DNA of 64,000 nt from NCBI GenBank assembly GCA_034620365.1, contig JAQGEQ010000351.1:620001-684000 (forward strand), written 5' to 3'. Made by a program: the position numbers and the translations under genes. Under the pieces are notes generated by a model. It was not told the DNA's origin and searched no databases. It saw only the letters and a program-made list of their open reading frames with translations. This document shows positions 49,291 to 62,366 of the stretch, piece by piece. Within the stretch, counting starts at the first letter, position 1; every line of letters starts with the position of its first letter. This stretch comes from Pegea sp. RAD2-039 (taxonomy: Eukaryota > Chordata > Thaliacea > Salpida > Salpidae).

Positions 49291-52200
49291 TTAGTATAGT
49301 TTAAATTCAGAAGTAATTTGTTGCTGCTTGTAGATACCCACAATAGAACGATGTCGAGCTAAAATCCATTCAAGAATCTTAACAGTTAACTTTTGCTCTG
49401 GTTCCTAATTTTAAAAGACTTTGTTGTAGTTCAACACATACCTTTGCCTTTGCAATTGCATTTCTTAATTGAACTTGAAAACTAAAAACAAAAAAATGGT
49501 ATTTAACATTTTTGTGATCAGTTGTTGTTTCATTTATGCCAATTTTAATTGTTTGTTTTATTTGGTATCACAAAAGCTAAAATTAGAACTTGAAAATCCC
49601 AGCTTAAGTAAAATGAAAATAAATACGTATGCATGAAAACAACTCTATGTATTCAATTTTAAAAGAAAAATTGTTTCAATATTAAGATTGATAAAATATA
49701 AACTGATTTAGAAAGACCAAAGAAAAACAAATAAATATTTATTTTATATATTTATTTTTTGATTATTACAAGGTAAGATAACAAAATCCAGAATAAATTT
49801 TATTAAAGGAAATGAAAAGAGTTTCAAGTGGCAATTTTTTTGAAAAAAATTAAAAATTATCGATTAAAAGGTCTAAAAAAATTAATCAAATTCAGTTTAG
49901 GGTATTCAGCAACCAAATGAGATATTGCGAGTAATAAGATGAACATAGATAAAAAATAAGAAGGTTATGAAGTAAAGTTTGAAAGACTAAAAGGTAAAAC
50001 TTACAAAATATCTTGTTGGAACAAGCTGATAGAAGATTAACTTATCGAGTTTTAGATTAAACAAGAAGAAAAGGTGAACGATTAACTTGAAAAATAAGTT
50101 AAATTTGTCATTCAAACATTTTTTTTGAAGATTAGTAATTAATTTGTTTCAACAATCGTCTAAAAACTTATAATATATTAATTAAACAACTAGAGATAAA
50201 TGAATAACAAAATATATAAGTTTTTATCTTTTAAACTAAACAAAAAAGATAAGGAACTTACTTGGTGATTGCTGGTGCAGGCATCTTGTTTAGCACATAT
50301 ACTGGCGGTTGTGTACTTATTTCCAAACTTAATCCTTGTTTAACGTTGCTTACATGGTTTGAAATAAACTCTGCTGTTTCTTCATCAGAAACTTGTTTGG
50401 GTGTAAACTAAATGTAAAAGAAAGATTAGCAGATGAAAGTTTATTTATTAAAACAAAAGCTTATGATTATTTATTAACCGTTTTGCTATAATAACCCTGA
50501 GTATAGTTTTGTAAAATTTAGTTCTATAAACCTATGAATATCTATAAAAAGAATTAGCAGCATTACATCGATTGATATAAAGATTATTACTATTTTATAA
50601 AAACGTTCAACTTTAGTCTCGTACACTTAATATGTAAATTAACAAAAAAAGTTATCCGTTAATCAAATTACATCATTTATTTCCACAAAATAATTATAAT
50701 TTGTAAAACACGATTTTGCAAGAAGTTTTAGGGCAAAAATTAAAACAGAAACTAGGTTTTAAAGATAAATGATTAACCATGTTTATATGTTGACCCTGAG
50801 AAAAAAATCGATTGTATTGTTCAATAGAAAACGATCTTATGTATTTACAGTAAAAAAAATAAGGTGATAACGATGTGTTTTCTAAGAAGTTGAAAGGAAA
50901 TATTTACTTTTAAACAACAATATAATTGAAATTTAATTATTTATCTTTATGATATTGAAAACTTTAATTAAGTTAAAAAAAACAAGGTTAGAAAAGTCAA
51001 AAAACAAATAATGATAATAATAAAAATTTACAAAATATTTTTGGGATTACTTTAAGGTACTATTAGATTTAGTTACTATAACTTTGACAAAACAAATAGT
51101 GATGGTTCGGGTATATGTTGTTATTGAGTTCTTAACTTATCTCTATATTCTGTATATTATTTATATATTTATGTATCCATACATATTATTAAAAATGAAC
51201 AGTTTTGTTGAAAACTACTTTAAATTGTTTTATGTTTATTTATTTCTCATTTTATACTAACAAATGTTTTGCAGCAAACATACTTTTTGAAGGTTATTTT
51301 TAGTAAATTATATCAATTTTGAAAAGCTAAAAAAATAGAAACGTTTTTTACCATTAAACTGAAAATAAAGCTGTTGCTAGACATCACATTTGGTACATGC
51401 CACAACTCAATGATTATATTAATATAAAACCAATCACAACTATATTTTGGCTTTTTGTTTTCTAAGTGGTTTGACTGATTGAGTAATCCTATTAAGTGCA
51501 GAAGTTTAAACAAGTTTAGCATAACAAAACCTACAACAATCAGACTCTTGAAACTTTTTTTGATCAACATATGATTTCACCTCCGATTAATATTTGTTTT
51601 TTTCCATGTAATCGGTAAACTTCCTTTCACTTAATCATTACAATTTCGAAAAAACAACAGGCCAATTGTGACTTTAGACAAAACATCTTAGTATATGTGA
51701 TTGTTCTAAACATTATGTTGCAAATAAGCTTAGGTAATCTACCAATTTAGTTTCGTTATATTTAACTTGAACAAATTTTCTTTGGAATAATATTTTATTT
51801 TAGATTGAAGATACTCATTTGTTTTCAAAATGAACAGTTTTCTGAATAAATTTTTCACTTTGCTCTTTTTTGTGGTTAGTTTATATTATGTTAGAATTGT
51901 TCTCGTTATGAAAACTATAATTTTTGTAAACCTTCTCATCCACTTAAACCATCTACAACCTTATGAACTACTGTTGAAAACTATTTTGAGGATTTAGCTA
52001 ATATACATAGTTGTACAACTAAATCATCAGTTAGATAAGCGTTTGTTTATGATGTTGTCATAATTAAAATATTAGGTAATTTATATACTTTCTCACTTAT
52101 TATTGAAATGTGTCTTTATGACAACTTTGTCATTTTACAAAATCAAGATTTTAACAAAAGTGTATATTTACAAAAACGTACCAACAAAATTCAACAGTTA

Positions 52201-55200
52201 AATGACACATAAACTTGTTTCTAATATTTTACGCACAAAACATACACCTCAAACCACCTGTTTCTAAGAAAATACAACTTTTTCGTTTCTTAAGCCGCTC
52301 GGTGTATTTCAATTAAGAGGCTTAGCTATCAAATACTTATAAATTCTTTGTTCTTTGTTTTTTATCGTTTTAAATTACAGCATCTTTCAAGGAGAATTGT
52401 CAACATGTTAAGCTATATAAGGTTTCTTTGTTGCATTAAAAAAGACTTAAAGAGATAAAAAACGCCTCAACCAAGATATAATCCCAAATTTAAAGGGCAA
52501 TGGAAAATACAATGATTGTTCAGATTGGTTGGTTAAAAATTGAACTATTAAAATGATTAAGCAACTTTTATTTCATGAAGATGGATTACGTAATTGTTGA
52601 TGAGAAGATTAAGATGTAATCTCTATTTTGTGGGGTGATTTAAACAGCTTACTTTAAAACAAGTGGTTGGAAGTTAATCTGGAACATCTAATTGATACAA
52701 TATTTATGAAAATTTAAATATCATCTTTCGATTAGCCAAGATTTATGAATCATTTTATAAGAAATATGGATTTTGTTTATGTTTAAAAGCTGTTTTTTTC
52801 TAGATATGATGTCATTGAACGGAATTAACATCAAAGTTAGCTGGGAAACATCGTTATTTTACAAAATAAAAACATTTCTGGAAATTTTCTCTAACTAACC
52901 CATATTTTGAAAATATTATTTTTGTAACAAGTTTTTATGCAGATGTTTTTTTCTTTAAATATACAAGTGCAAAAAAGTTAGAATGTCCAAATTTAGGTAG
53001 ATCTCATCACGAACCTTTCAACATGTTTTAGAGTCAGACAATTATTAACCACATACATCAAATGCTTGAAAAAATGATAAAACTTAAAGTTGAAAACAGT
53101 GGTGTCTACTAGATGACTTTACAAGCCACAAATTCAATTTTGATCGAACTTTTTGAAGCCTTAATTCTATATCTGTTCCTAAAAATACTTTCACAGCTAC
53201 TTATAGTAATCATGAGGTCGTTTGATTAAAGCGTTGTCCCAAGATATCAAGAAAATAAAAATGTTGAAAGTTATTGTTTAGAACATCAGCAACAAACTTA
53301 TTTCTAAATTCTCAAAGTAAGTTTTCAAATTGACGAAATTTCTGTTATATTCTGGAACCTACATGAAAATATTATGACGATGCAAGTAAATTTGCAGACA
53401 GTGACTTGAAGTGCAGTGAAGCGTAGCAGGATCAGCTGACCAACTTATATCAACATTTTTTAACGTAAAAGTAATCTAGTTGGATAGAGACCATTTTAGG
53501 CACTTCAAAAAAAAACGGGAATGATTACATTATTAGATTACGTATTTGATTACATAACTTGAATAAATCAAATTTTAGCTTCTTCATTTGAAAGAACTTC
53601 AAATTTTATTTAAAAAATTTTTTTTTTATTCTAGAAATATTTTATGCTATTATTCTAATTTTACGTAAACTAAAAAAATTAATTGGAAAATGTCGAATTG
53701 CCAAAAAAAATCAATTTTAAAACATGAAGAAAAATAAAAATAAACAGAATATTTCAGAAAGCTTCTGTCAACAATTGCTACAAAATTATTGACAAGAAAT
53801 CGAAAATTCTACAAATAAACCATTTATTTAATATAATATTAATAACGTCTATTTGAAATTTATAATTTCATTTTAAGGTGAAATATAATTTCAACTATTT
53901 ACAAACGAAAGTGAAAACTGAAAAAGTATTAGACGAGTTCTTTATTTCGAATTCATCAAAGATCGGATCTTTTAAAGAATAAGAAGACATTTTTGAAATT
54001 CCAAACTGAAAACGAATAATAATAATATGGATAAGAACAAAATTGTTCTGAAATTGTTCTAAAATTGTCTTTTTACAATAATTTCGCAATAAGACCAACG
54101 TTGACGCCTGTGGAGTCATTACTGTACTATTTTAAAGTTAGTTCCTATTCTTGCCACTTAAGCTGTTTTAATGTTTTACTTTTATTCATTTGTTATAAAT
54201 TTTATGAATGAGTTCTTTGTCACGGCTCGTTGATTTTACCTACACATCGTTTGGTACGTATTTATAAGAACAGGTGTATAAAACATTTCTATCATATACC
54301 AATTTGTCCTTTATAACGCAATATTTAGAGAATTTGTCGTAAGATGAAATTAAATGGGTAAAGAAATAAAACGTTTTTCAAATTTGACTATGATAAACAA
54401 ATAAACTTAAACCAGGCACTAATACTTAAACATTTATAAATTTTTGTAAACAACACAATAAGAATACATTTTAATTTAAAACAAAAATACCCTGAAAAGC
54501 TCAAAAGAACAGAAGAAAGTAAGTTAGCTGCATAAATTTAATTCTATCAAATTTAATTCTCATAAATGAAATAAGATTTGTGCATAAATCTTTTCCAATT
54601 ACTTTTCTTATCGTTTTAGCGTATTCTCGAAAAATCATATTATGACATCACTGAAAATTTAATCTTCTGATAAATCCGTTAGCAATTAGATTGATCCTAA
54701 CATTAAAAGACCTTTACAAATAACTTTTCCACTTTTTTATCGACATTTTCTATAATATTTCTCTGAATGACGTTATCCAATGGTAATTATTAAAAATCTG
54801 TTTGATATTTTGAAAGAAAAGTACTGATTGTATTTAACAATTTCAACATTTGATTATTTCTCATCATTTCGAAAGTTGAAATATTAATGGAAATTTCGTA
54901 AGAAAATTCACCAGTCTGACGTCATACAATTCATATATAGTTTGAAAATTATTAAAGAGAAAACGAATTATATTCGATTTAAGCTTTTCAAGTTTTTAAT
55001 GAATAATGTTGCATTGAATCATCAGTTAAGTAAAAGCTTTTATTTTAACCAAATAAGTGAAAATTATGAAATGAAATTCTTCAAATTACTGTATACCAAT
55101 TAACTGCTTTACATACAATCCGTCAACTTTCAATTTTCTGAAAGATTTTAATTCTTTTTTAACTCGTTATTTTTTCTCATTTATTGATTTCACATAATAA

Positions 55201-58200
55201 TAATAAAAAAAAAACTTTTTGAATGTGCTTTACTTTTGCAGATGTAGCTATTATAAAGGTCTTTAGATCATATTTTAAACATGAACTTTTGCTTGATGTG
55301 GTTTTGTTTTCTTTACATACTTCTTTTCAGCGATTTTATTGTAAGATTTTTAATTTTGGTTGGTTTATTTTTTTCAAAAAATATTTTTTAAAAATTGAAA
55401 CTAATTGGTTATTTGGTTTTAGTGTGCACAATTACTCAATCTACAATTAATAAACACTTTTTATGTATAAGTTACATCATATAAAGTTATTATCAAAAGT
55501 ATTTACCAAGCTTCAAGAAAGAAAATGAAATTTATTCTTCAAGAGAGCTACCAACAATTAGACACATTATATTAACTAGGTAAGAATGAAATTTATAGAT
55601 TGATAAAATAAAGTTTTGAAATAAAATTGTTAGATTCAAAGTTCAAAAGTTAAACAAGAAATGTTGGTTTTTAAGAAAGTTGAAAGCGATTTAGCGTGAC
55701 TGAATAAACCTAATTTTGTGTTGTAAATATGTTAAATGTAATTTTTTGATTTACCTTGTAAGTTCAACCTTAAAATGTCTTTTAAGTATAGAAGGGTTTT
55801 AGAGTCTCATTATAAATTCTATTAGTTATTTTAGAAATCGTTTTAAAGACTCAATACGCTAAAAACCAGTTACCTAATAAGCAAAACAGGTATTTTCTTA
55901 GAAATATTTTGATGTAAGCTCAGTTTAAAGACAACAGTTTATCATTACTCTGTTAACGTTTCAAATGATTTAGAATAGATGATAGTGGTTACAAAATCGA
56001 TTTCAATCAATCAAGACCTTTGTATTGTTCTTCAAAATGACGTCTCCCCTTATTTAATTCTTATTTTAAACAAAGTTACGTGGCTGGTTTGTAAGCAAAC
56101 AAACTTAATAAACTGTACGTGGAAATATAGTGACGCAAGACAGTAGTTATAAAACGAGTATTTTTACTCAGAAAACTACTTGAAAATCAGAATAATTTTC
56201 TGAAATAATTATTAATTATCAAATAGCTTTCAATTTTGTTTGTGTGTTTAAAGGTAAGTTGCATTTACAGAATTAATTAAAGCACAAGGTTTGTTTACGC
56301 TTTTTACGGTTAATCACTTTCTGGAATTTTTTAATCTCTTTTTAAAAAAGCCTTGTTAAAACCTCAGATATTTTCAACATTGAAATAAATTGTTTTGTTT
56401 TAGAATGGTATTTTTACATTTAAAACATAATACTTTGGTTTCTATGTCTTTAATGAATTAAATAAATAAAATATAAAAATTATTATCATAATATTAAAAA
56501 CATTCAAACTTTTTATTAACTTTATATCTATTTTTGAATTTTACCGTCTAAATCATTTCATTCAAATAACTAGTTTGAAAACAGTTCAATTTACGACTAA
56601 ATTTTGTTCAGTCATTTCAAAGATTGTTTGCAATTTTTAATTTCATTTTTATTTTAGTATAAAAAGACAAAATGATAAATAGAATAGTACAAAAAGGAAA
56701 TAGCTTAAACTGATATAAAACTTAGACAATACAGGCGGTTAGCTTATAAATAAAAATATTGACATCAAAATATGAATTTTGTGTAGTGCGTTCGACTTAT
56801 TTAACATCATATCAATTTTTTTTTGTGATAAATAAAATAAAAACTCAAACGGCAGACTTGATGGAAAGATCTTAAGATATTTGCATTGGTCTAAGCCGTT
56901 ATGCGCGTCAACATAAACACAATGAAAGATTGGAAAGTTACAAGACTCGGAAGACAACAAGAAACCCACCTCGTTTGAAAGCTGGTGGGTATCAGACTTA
57001 AAAGTCGCACAAAAGATTTATCAGATTTTACAAGATGATACAAATTGGGTGTTGATGAAGGTTATGATGAAGAATTGTTGGTTTATGGGTAGCAAGATTA
57101 CGAAGATCTCCGCGAAGGTCGAAGAATGATTAATTTCGATTTCGGCAAATCTTCCTGAGAAGAAACTTATACTTGGAGCACCAACGCTAAATGATTGCAA
57201 AGAAAGAAGAAAAAAACAAAAACAGTTTTGTTAGAGGTTGCTGTGTTGCTGTTTGATTGGAATTATAGATGATTGGATTTACCAAACTACCAACTAATAT
57301 TAATTTTAGTTAAAAAATGGAAATAAAAGTAAAAAATTTATAAAAATAATTAAAAATTACACAAATCGATTTGCGAACTCATTTGATTGGTGGATTTTGA
57401 GACCCTTTGAAAGCTTTTCAGAAACAAAATGGCTTTGAAAAATAATGGCTTTGAAAAATAATGGCTTTAACAGCAGAACACACACATCCTTTCTAACAAT
57501 CAACAATTTTCATTTTTTTCCTAATTTTTTGCTTTTTCCTAATTTAAACTTAACTTAATACCACCACGTTAGCTGTAACCAACCCCGAACAGTGACGTCA
57601 TTGCGTTTTCGCACGTGACGAAGACACATTGGGGAAATGGGATCAATAAGAAGAAAAAAGACAAAAAGAGTCAATGATGAAAGAACAAGAAAGATCAAAT
57701 TTATAAAGATCAAATTTTCAGATTTATTTTAGTTTCTAAGCCATCTCTATTCTTAAGAATGAGTGATTCAATGAAGATGAATTGGGAATGTGAGCTCACA
57801 AATCGATTCATATCTTCATTAATTTTAGCAAAATCAAGTTTAAAAGCATTTTAAGCTCACCTTAAAATTAGCTTTATAAGCTCCTTGGTTCACTTGTTCC
57901 AAAAGACCTTTCAAAGCATTGATTCGCTGCTGCAGAGCAAGAGTTCTCGCAATAGTTGCGGTCACTTGAGTTTCTGCGAACCGACGATGAATCTTTGATC
58001 TATGAAAGTTTGAATCATTAAAGCTAGAAAGAGTAAGGTTGATGAGATGAAAATAACTCGAAGGTAACGATGCGTGATGTAAGCCGACCTTATATGAGGT
58101 GATCTGCTAATAATCCTTCTCGAAAGTGAGGGAGAAGCAGAGGTCCCTTCTTTGTTATGTGGTCTTGCTTGACAGTCCATGTTGCAGAATACGAGAAAGC

Positions 58201-58228
58201 AGATTGTGAGAAGAATTGTAACGTTCAT
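49291..58228 (-). CDS. Small secreted helix-rich protein, candidate prohormone or cytokine-like factor, five exons
   Basis: Exons in order: 58228-58089, 57999-57861, 50407-50262, 49481-49442, 49404-49291; 192 residues. The ATG at 58228 follows an acceptor (TTTTCAACAG), so an upstream non-coding exon is expected. Residues 1-21 form a clear signal peptide ending CQA. Two basic-pair sites follow (SLSRR near 40, KIHRR near 53). The rest has three predicted amphipathic helices: about 49-85 (TIARTLALQQRINALKGLLE), about 102-119, and 143-186. No cysteine remains after the signal peptide in this model. Intron 2 is 7.45 kb, far longer than others here, while the last is only 37 bp. Without splicing the last intron, the protein ends at 49386 with a different tail that finishes in Cys. 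The first donor (GTCGGC) is weak. I recognise no family; the secreted character is seen in sequence, while a hormone or cytokine role is inference. Confidence 0.55.
56830..57220 (+). other. GC-richer island with broken coding potential
   Basis: This stretch stands out from its AT-rich surroundings. On the plus strand it reads as fragments such as SRYARQHKHNERLESYKTR and, in another frame, YKLGVDEGYDEELLVYG then QDYEDLREGRRMINFDFG, separated by stops or frame changes. It could be a pseudogene, or exons that I fail to join. No family is recognised. It lies inside the large intron of the minus-strand secreted-protein gene. Confidence 0.3.
57428..57468 (+). repeat. Tandem repeat, 16-bp unit, two and a half copies
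   Basis: The unit AATGGCTTTGAAAAAT is repeated twice, plus a partial third copy, without change. It lies in the large intron of the secreted-protein gene, about 430 bp from its second coding exon. Confidence 0.9.
57593..57617. promoter_or_regulatory. CRE palindrome followed by an E-box in the first large intron
   Basis: TGACGTCA at 57593-57600 is followed by CACGTG at 57612-57617. The first is the full cAMP-response element bound by CREB/ATF factors; the second is a bHLH-type E-box. Both are G/C-bearing motifs in very AT-rich DNA, less than 300 bp from the second coding exon of the secreted-protein gene. Function is inferred from motif identity only. Confidence 0.45.
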
Positions 58229-58591
58229 GTTCACTGTTGAAAATCAAAAGTTACCAACTGAAAATTGAAAGAAGAAACCAACTTACTAGAGAATTGTAGT
58301 GATCACTAGAATTTGACAGCTTATTCTTGATTGATATCTTCAACAAGGCAAAATGATTCTTAAATTAACGTTTTAGTTTAAGTAGCTGTAAAAATATCAG
58401 AAAATTATAATCAAAACATTTATTTATTCTCAAAGTTCTTCTGATATTTGAACCAAAATTATCTGAAGAAATTTTAAACTTGATTCGAATCAAACATTTC
58501 CCTGAAGAAATTATTTGACTCTAGTCAAGTCTGCATCCATATCATCGTTGAGAGCCAACCTCCGAATGATCTTCAGTAACAAGCTCTCCGC

Positions 58592-58599
58592 TATTTATA
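58592..58599 (-). promoter_or_regulatory. TATA box of the secreted helical protein gene
   Basis: On the minus strand the sequence reads TATAAATA followed by GCGGAGAG. Transcription would start near 58560-58570, about 330 bp before the acceptor at 58234 that precedes the start codon. A cAMP-response element lies about 75 bp further upstream, a normal core-promoter spacing. A donor such as GAG/GTTGGC near 58550 could end a non-coding first exon; that part is unsure. Confidence 0.55.
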
Positions 58600-58672
58600 T
58601 TAAAATTTTACTCATTGTGAAACTGCAGAACACGCCCTCTAGCGGCGAGAGAGATAAAATAAAAAAAGAATG

Positions 58673-58680
58673 TGACGTCA
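58673..58680. promoter_or_regulatory. Perfect cAMP-response element (TGACGTCA) upstream of the TATA box
   Basis: The palindrome TGACGTCA sits within GTGACGTCAC, an even longer 10-bp palindrome and optimal CREB/ATF context. It is about 75 bp upstream of the minus-strand TATA box, the arrangement known from cAMP-inducible genes including several neuropeptide genes. Activity is inferred. Confidence 0.6.
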
Positions 58681-58699
58681 CAAACTTCTGGGGGCAAAC

Positions 58700-61463
58700 T
58701 TCGTCATTTTCACGTTATTCTAACAGAGTAAAAATCTATCGCAACAAATCGATGCATTACACTTTATTAATTTTAAAATTATCTGAATACGTCATAATGG
58801 ATAAGCTGTAGTTATGAAAAATCTATTTCTAAAATTAATCTAAACCAAGCTGAAAATATCTTATTTTTGTTTTCACACTTTTTGTTTGGGGCAAAAACGT
58901 TTTGAAAGCTGATAAAGTCAAGCTGAATAAGAAATGAGCTCCATAAGACAGTAAATACACTAGATAGAAAGAGAAAAGAGGCATAATATGAGATGTTTTT
59001 AAATAGATGCAAATCTGTCATCATTGATAGTATCTTCTAAACAATTTTTTGTCAACAATCAAAAACTACAAAAAATCTTATAAACTTCGAGAAACAAACT
59101 CCTGGCTTTCACACAATTTGTTCAACGATAATTAGTTTATTTGATTTGTTTTAACCTCAATGTCATGACATCATTTTTCTTTTACAATCATCAGAGTTCT
59201 TGGAAGCTAATTTCTGTAAATTCACTTTTTGCATGAAAAAATTATTTTAATTAACAAAATGAATGAAAGTGTTGGGCAAAAGTGAAATTATTTGCTAAAA
59301 ACATCTTGATTTTGAAATGACATCATAAGTTGCGTAGGGATAACACAGATTTATTTGTAGGTAAGCCGAGTACGACAAGCTAGTAATCTTGTTCGAGTGG
59401 AATGTTTATATGAAAGATTTGAGGAATTTCTCAGAATAAAGTGAATTTATTTAAAAAAAAGTTTAAAAATATTTTAATATTGATGTTATTTTTGTACAAA
59501 CAATAAGTATTAGTTAATTCATCCTAAAATAGGTAATTGTAAGTATATTGTTGACAACTTGCTAAAAACTAATCTCTTCTTCATGAAAAATAGTGATTCA
59601 TCATTTGATTTGATGTAATCTCACTTGAATTCATTCCTGTTTATTTTTACAATCAAACTCCAAAGAGACGAAGTTACAATTTAAGTTTTAAAATTCATAT
59701 TTTCTTGTGGCTTTGGTCGCGTGGAACATAGAAAAAAGTTTCTTGTGGTTGCTGATTAGAATTAAAATGAAAAAGGAGAATTCGTTTCAATAAAAGTTTT
59801 ATTTATGAGAGATCACCTTGTACTAATTGTTTGTAAAACTTGTATAGAATAATCGTGGTTTTGAGGGTTTTAAGGTATACATGTTCATCAATTATTCATA
59901 GAAAGACTTTAAATGGCCAGCAGAAAAAACTTACACCATTGCTTATATGGTTTTGAAAAATATGGGGAAAATATATTTTATATTATAATAAAAGTTGAAA
60001 TGACGAAATTGTTTTATTTAGAGAAATATGTATTACGTGATTCATATTAGTTTACCTTCAACTTGTTAATGTTAAATATCAGAATAAAAAAGTAAATTTA
60101 TGGATAAAGTAGTTTGATAAACAAGTTGTGTTTCGAGCTATTATGTTTCCATATCCATTTCCTTAAAATGTAAGCTTACACCTAACTTTAGTAGTAATTA
60201 AATATATGCAAAGCTGCCTTTTAATCCAACAAGCTTACCCTTAAAATTGTTTCATGTAAAATGATTTGTTGGAAAAGTTTATCAAATTTATATTCATTAT
60301 TTAGGAATCTGAAACTAAGGAAATAAACTTAAATATTCAAACACTGCTGTAACATGATTTAAAGTCATTCAAAGGCCAATAAAGATTATGAACAACGCCC
60401 TGTTTGCTAGGTGATACAATATCGATTTATTTGGGCAAAATCATTGGTGATTTAACTGAGGACAACATCAGCCCAAAACTTGACCTATAATTAGAATAAA
60501 ACATCTTATTTTCAATTGAAGAAAGTCTGATAGTTCGATTTTATTGATAACTTATTTGTAACATATACTGTTAACCTGTCATTATCTGCTTGTTATCAAA
60601 AATTATAAACGGATTTAAATCTTCAATTTATACAATTTCTTAAATTATTTGAAAGCTATTCATTTGATATCAAAAAAAAATTCTTTTTAACAAATATTAA
60701 TTTTTCTAAAAAACTCTTCAAAAACTTATACTTCAAAAACAAATTCTTTTAATACATAAACTTGCAACCAACATTCTGTTATTTTCTTTTTCAAAAAACA
60801 AATATTTTTACTTTAACCGTTGAAAAATAATTGAATATTTAATTGAAACTTTTTATACTTTCTTACAGCGCTTCATCAGACATCAAAAACAAGTGAGTTA
60901 GAAAAACTCAACTTTTAAGGTATGTCAATAACAGCACTACTCTGTTATTAATCAGTTTTGTGGTGAATTATGTTTCAACCGTTCATAAAATAGAGCTATT
61001 GACTAATCCTAACTTGAACTTATAGAAAGTATCTAATTATACAGGAAGAATTTTAATTCAATTTTTTAAGCAACTAGCCTTTGTATGTGGTCCTTAAAGT
61101 ACTAACGAGTTAAGTTGTTTTTGATAACACGTGAAGTAAACCATTTTGAGCTGATATTTTCACCAAAAGTGTTAAACACAATTTGAATAAATATTCTCTT
61201 TTTACTAACTTACTTTTTAATATTACTTAATCAAAAACGAATATAATTTTGAAAAGAAGCTTAATAAACTAAACAAATGAACTCTTTACTTGTAAATAGA
61301 AAATTTTTAAAGGGATTTAAAAAAACAATGATTTGAATACAATTACAATGTTTTTAAATATTAGTTTTCATAAAAATATTTTATTGAAAGCACAGAATTT
61401 GTACAACAAAACAAACGAAGTTAAAGTGAAGTGGGAAGAAACATCTTTCAATTAAAAGATTTT
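58700..61463. other. Intergenic, no supported gene
   Basis: AT-rich. A short open stretch before 60490 (IYLGKIIGDLTEDNISPKLDL region) and a 24-bp exon-like piece near 60870-60893 with good splice signals could be exon fragments, but I could not join them to anything. Confidence 0.3.
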
Positions 61464-62366
61464 ATGTTTCATGACACTGAGTTCCGCGAATCTTCAATTA
61501 TAAGTCACCTCACGATCAACACTAAAAGCTTTTATTTTCTGTTTAGTAAGATTTTACCTGAAGATAAAAATAGTTGGACGGATATTTCAATCAATGTCCA
61601 TATAATGTTCGAGAGAAATAGTTGACTATTTTCTTGATAATTAGAAACTTTAGAATTTACAGTTCTAAATAACTCCTAAGAAAATTGGATACAATTACTT
61701 ACAATGAAATTTTCTAGAAAATATTTTTAAAAGTATTTTATAATGAATTATTTGACTTTTAAGTCAGATTTAATTATAGAACATAAAATATCAATCCTGT
61801 TTAGTTTGACTAAGCCAAAATAGTCTTATATTTTAAATACTAGTCGCATATGTTTTATTGAACAAGTTATATGACTACACATGTTTAGTATTTCACAAAT
61901 TATTATATTACTAATCTATATAGGAATAATCAAATCTGCTTTTTTTTAAATAAAGAGTTTATTTAAAGTTTTGATAATTAAATAATGTTTAAATTCTTTT
62001 TATAATTTTAATGATAATTATTATAGTTTGCAATCACTTTTTCAGCTTTTTATCTTCTACAGATGCTGTCGAATTTGAAGCTTTATTTCTCGATTTTAAT
62101 CAAGCGCAGCTAATTTTGAAAAAAAATGATTTATATAGTTTTTCAGTTTTCAATTTTTTGTGGTAAACATTTTTACTTTGTTCATAAAACAAATTTCTAT
62201 AGTTCCTGATTACTCTAACTTTAGACAGCTTTCAGCGTCTCCTTCTAACAATACACAAAAAATTGTTGTTCATATTATAGCAGAATCTATCGGATGCCTT
62301 CAAGATATAACTGATAAAATTATTTTTAAAACTACCAAGTTTATTGAAAAGATTATAAAGAATTGA
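61464..62366 (+). CDS. Weak three-exon candidate gene, small helix-rich protein
   Basis: Candidate exons are 61464-61545 (GTAAGA donor), 62063-62137 (acceptor TATCTTCTACAG, donor GTTTTT) and 62203-62366 (acceptor TTTCTATAG, stop TGA); phases 1 and 1 agree and give 106 residues. The two introns are 517 and 65 bp; the short one is typical for this DNA. The codons read as plausible protein, for example EFEALFLDFNQAQLILKKND, then PDYSNFRQLSASP and IIAESIGCLQDITDKI. No signal peptide is seen in this model, and a further 5' exon may exist, since the first exon is open upstream for about eleven codons. No family is recognised. In AT-rich DNA such chains can arise by chance, so this is a proposal only. 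Confidence 0.3.

Larger units (their letters stand above)
50410..57860. other. Large intron of the secreted helical gene, with decayed frames
   Basis: Intron 2 of the minus-strand gene. It is largely featureless and AT-rich. At 52980-53460 (+) one frame reads protein-like in pieces between stops (LLDDFTSHKFNFDRTF and later SVPKNTFTATYSNHEVV), suggesting an old coding relic. At 52381-52421 (+) a strong acceptor and a GTTTCT donor bound a 41-bp exon-like piece with no partner. Confidence 0.35.

Noticed and set aside
58515-58811. A 98-codon plus-strand frame across the CRE/TATA region
   Set aside because: It covers the promoter and 5' end of the minus-strand secreted gene, starts at a non-ATG codon and shows no family similarity.
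59331-59348. TAGGGATAACACAG resembles the conserved LSU rRNA and homing-site core TAGGGATAACAG
   Set aside because: The flanks do not match ribosomal RNA or a mitochondrial copy; a coincidence over twelve bases.
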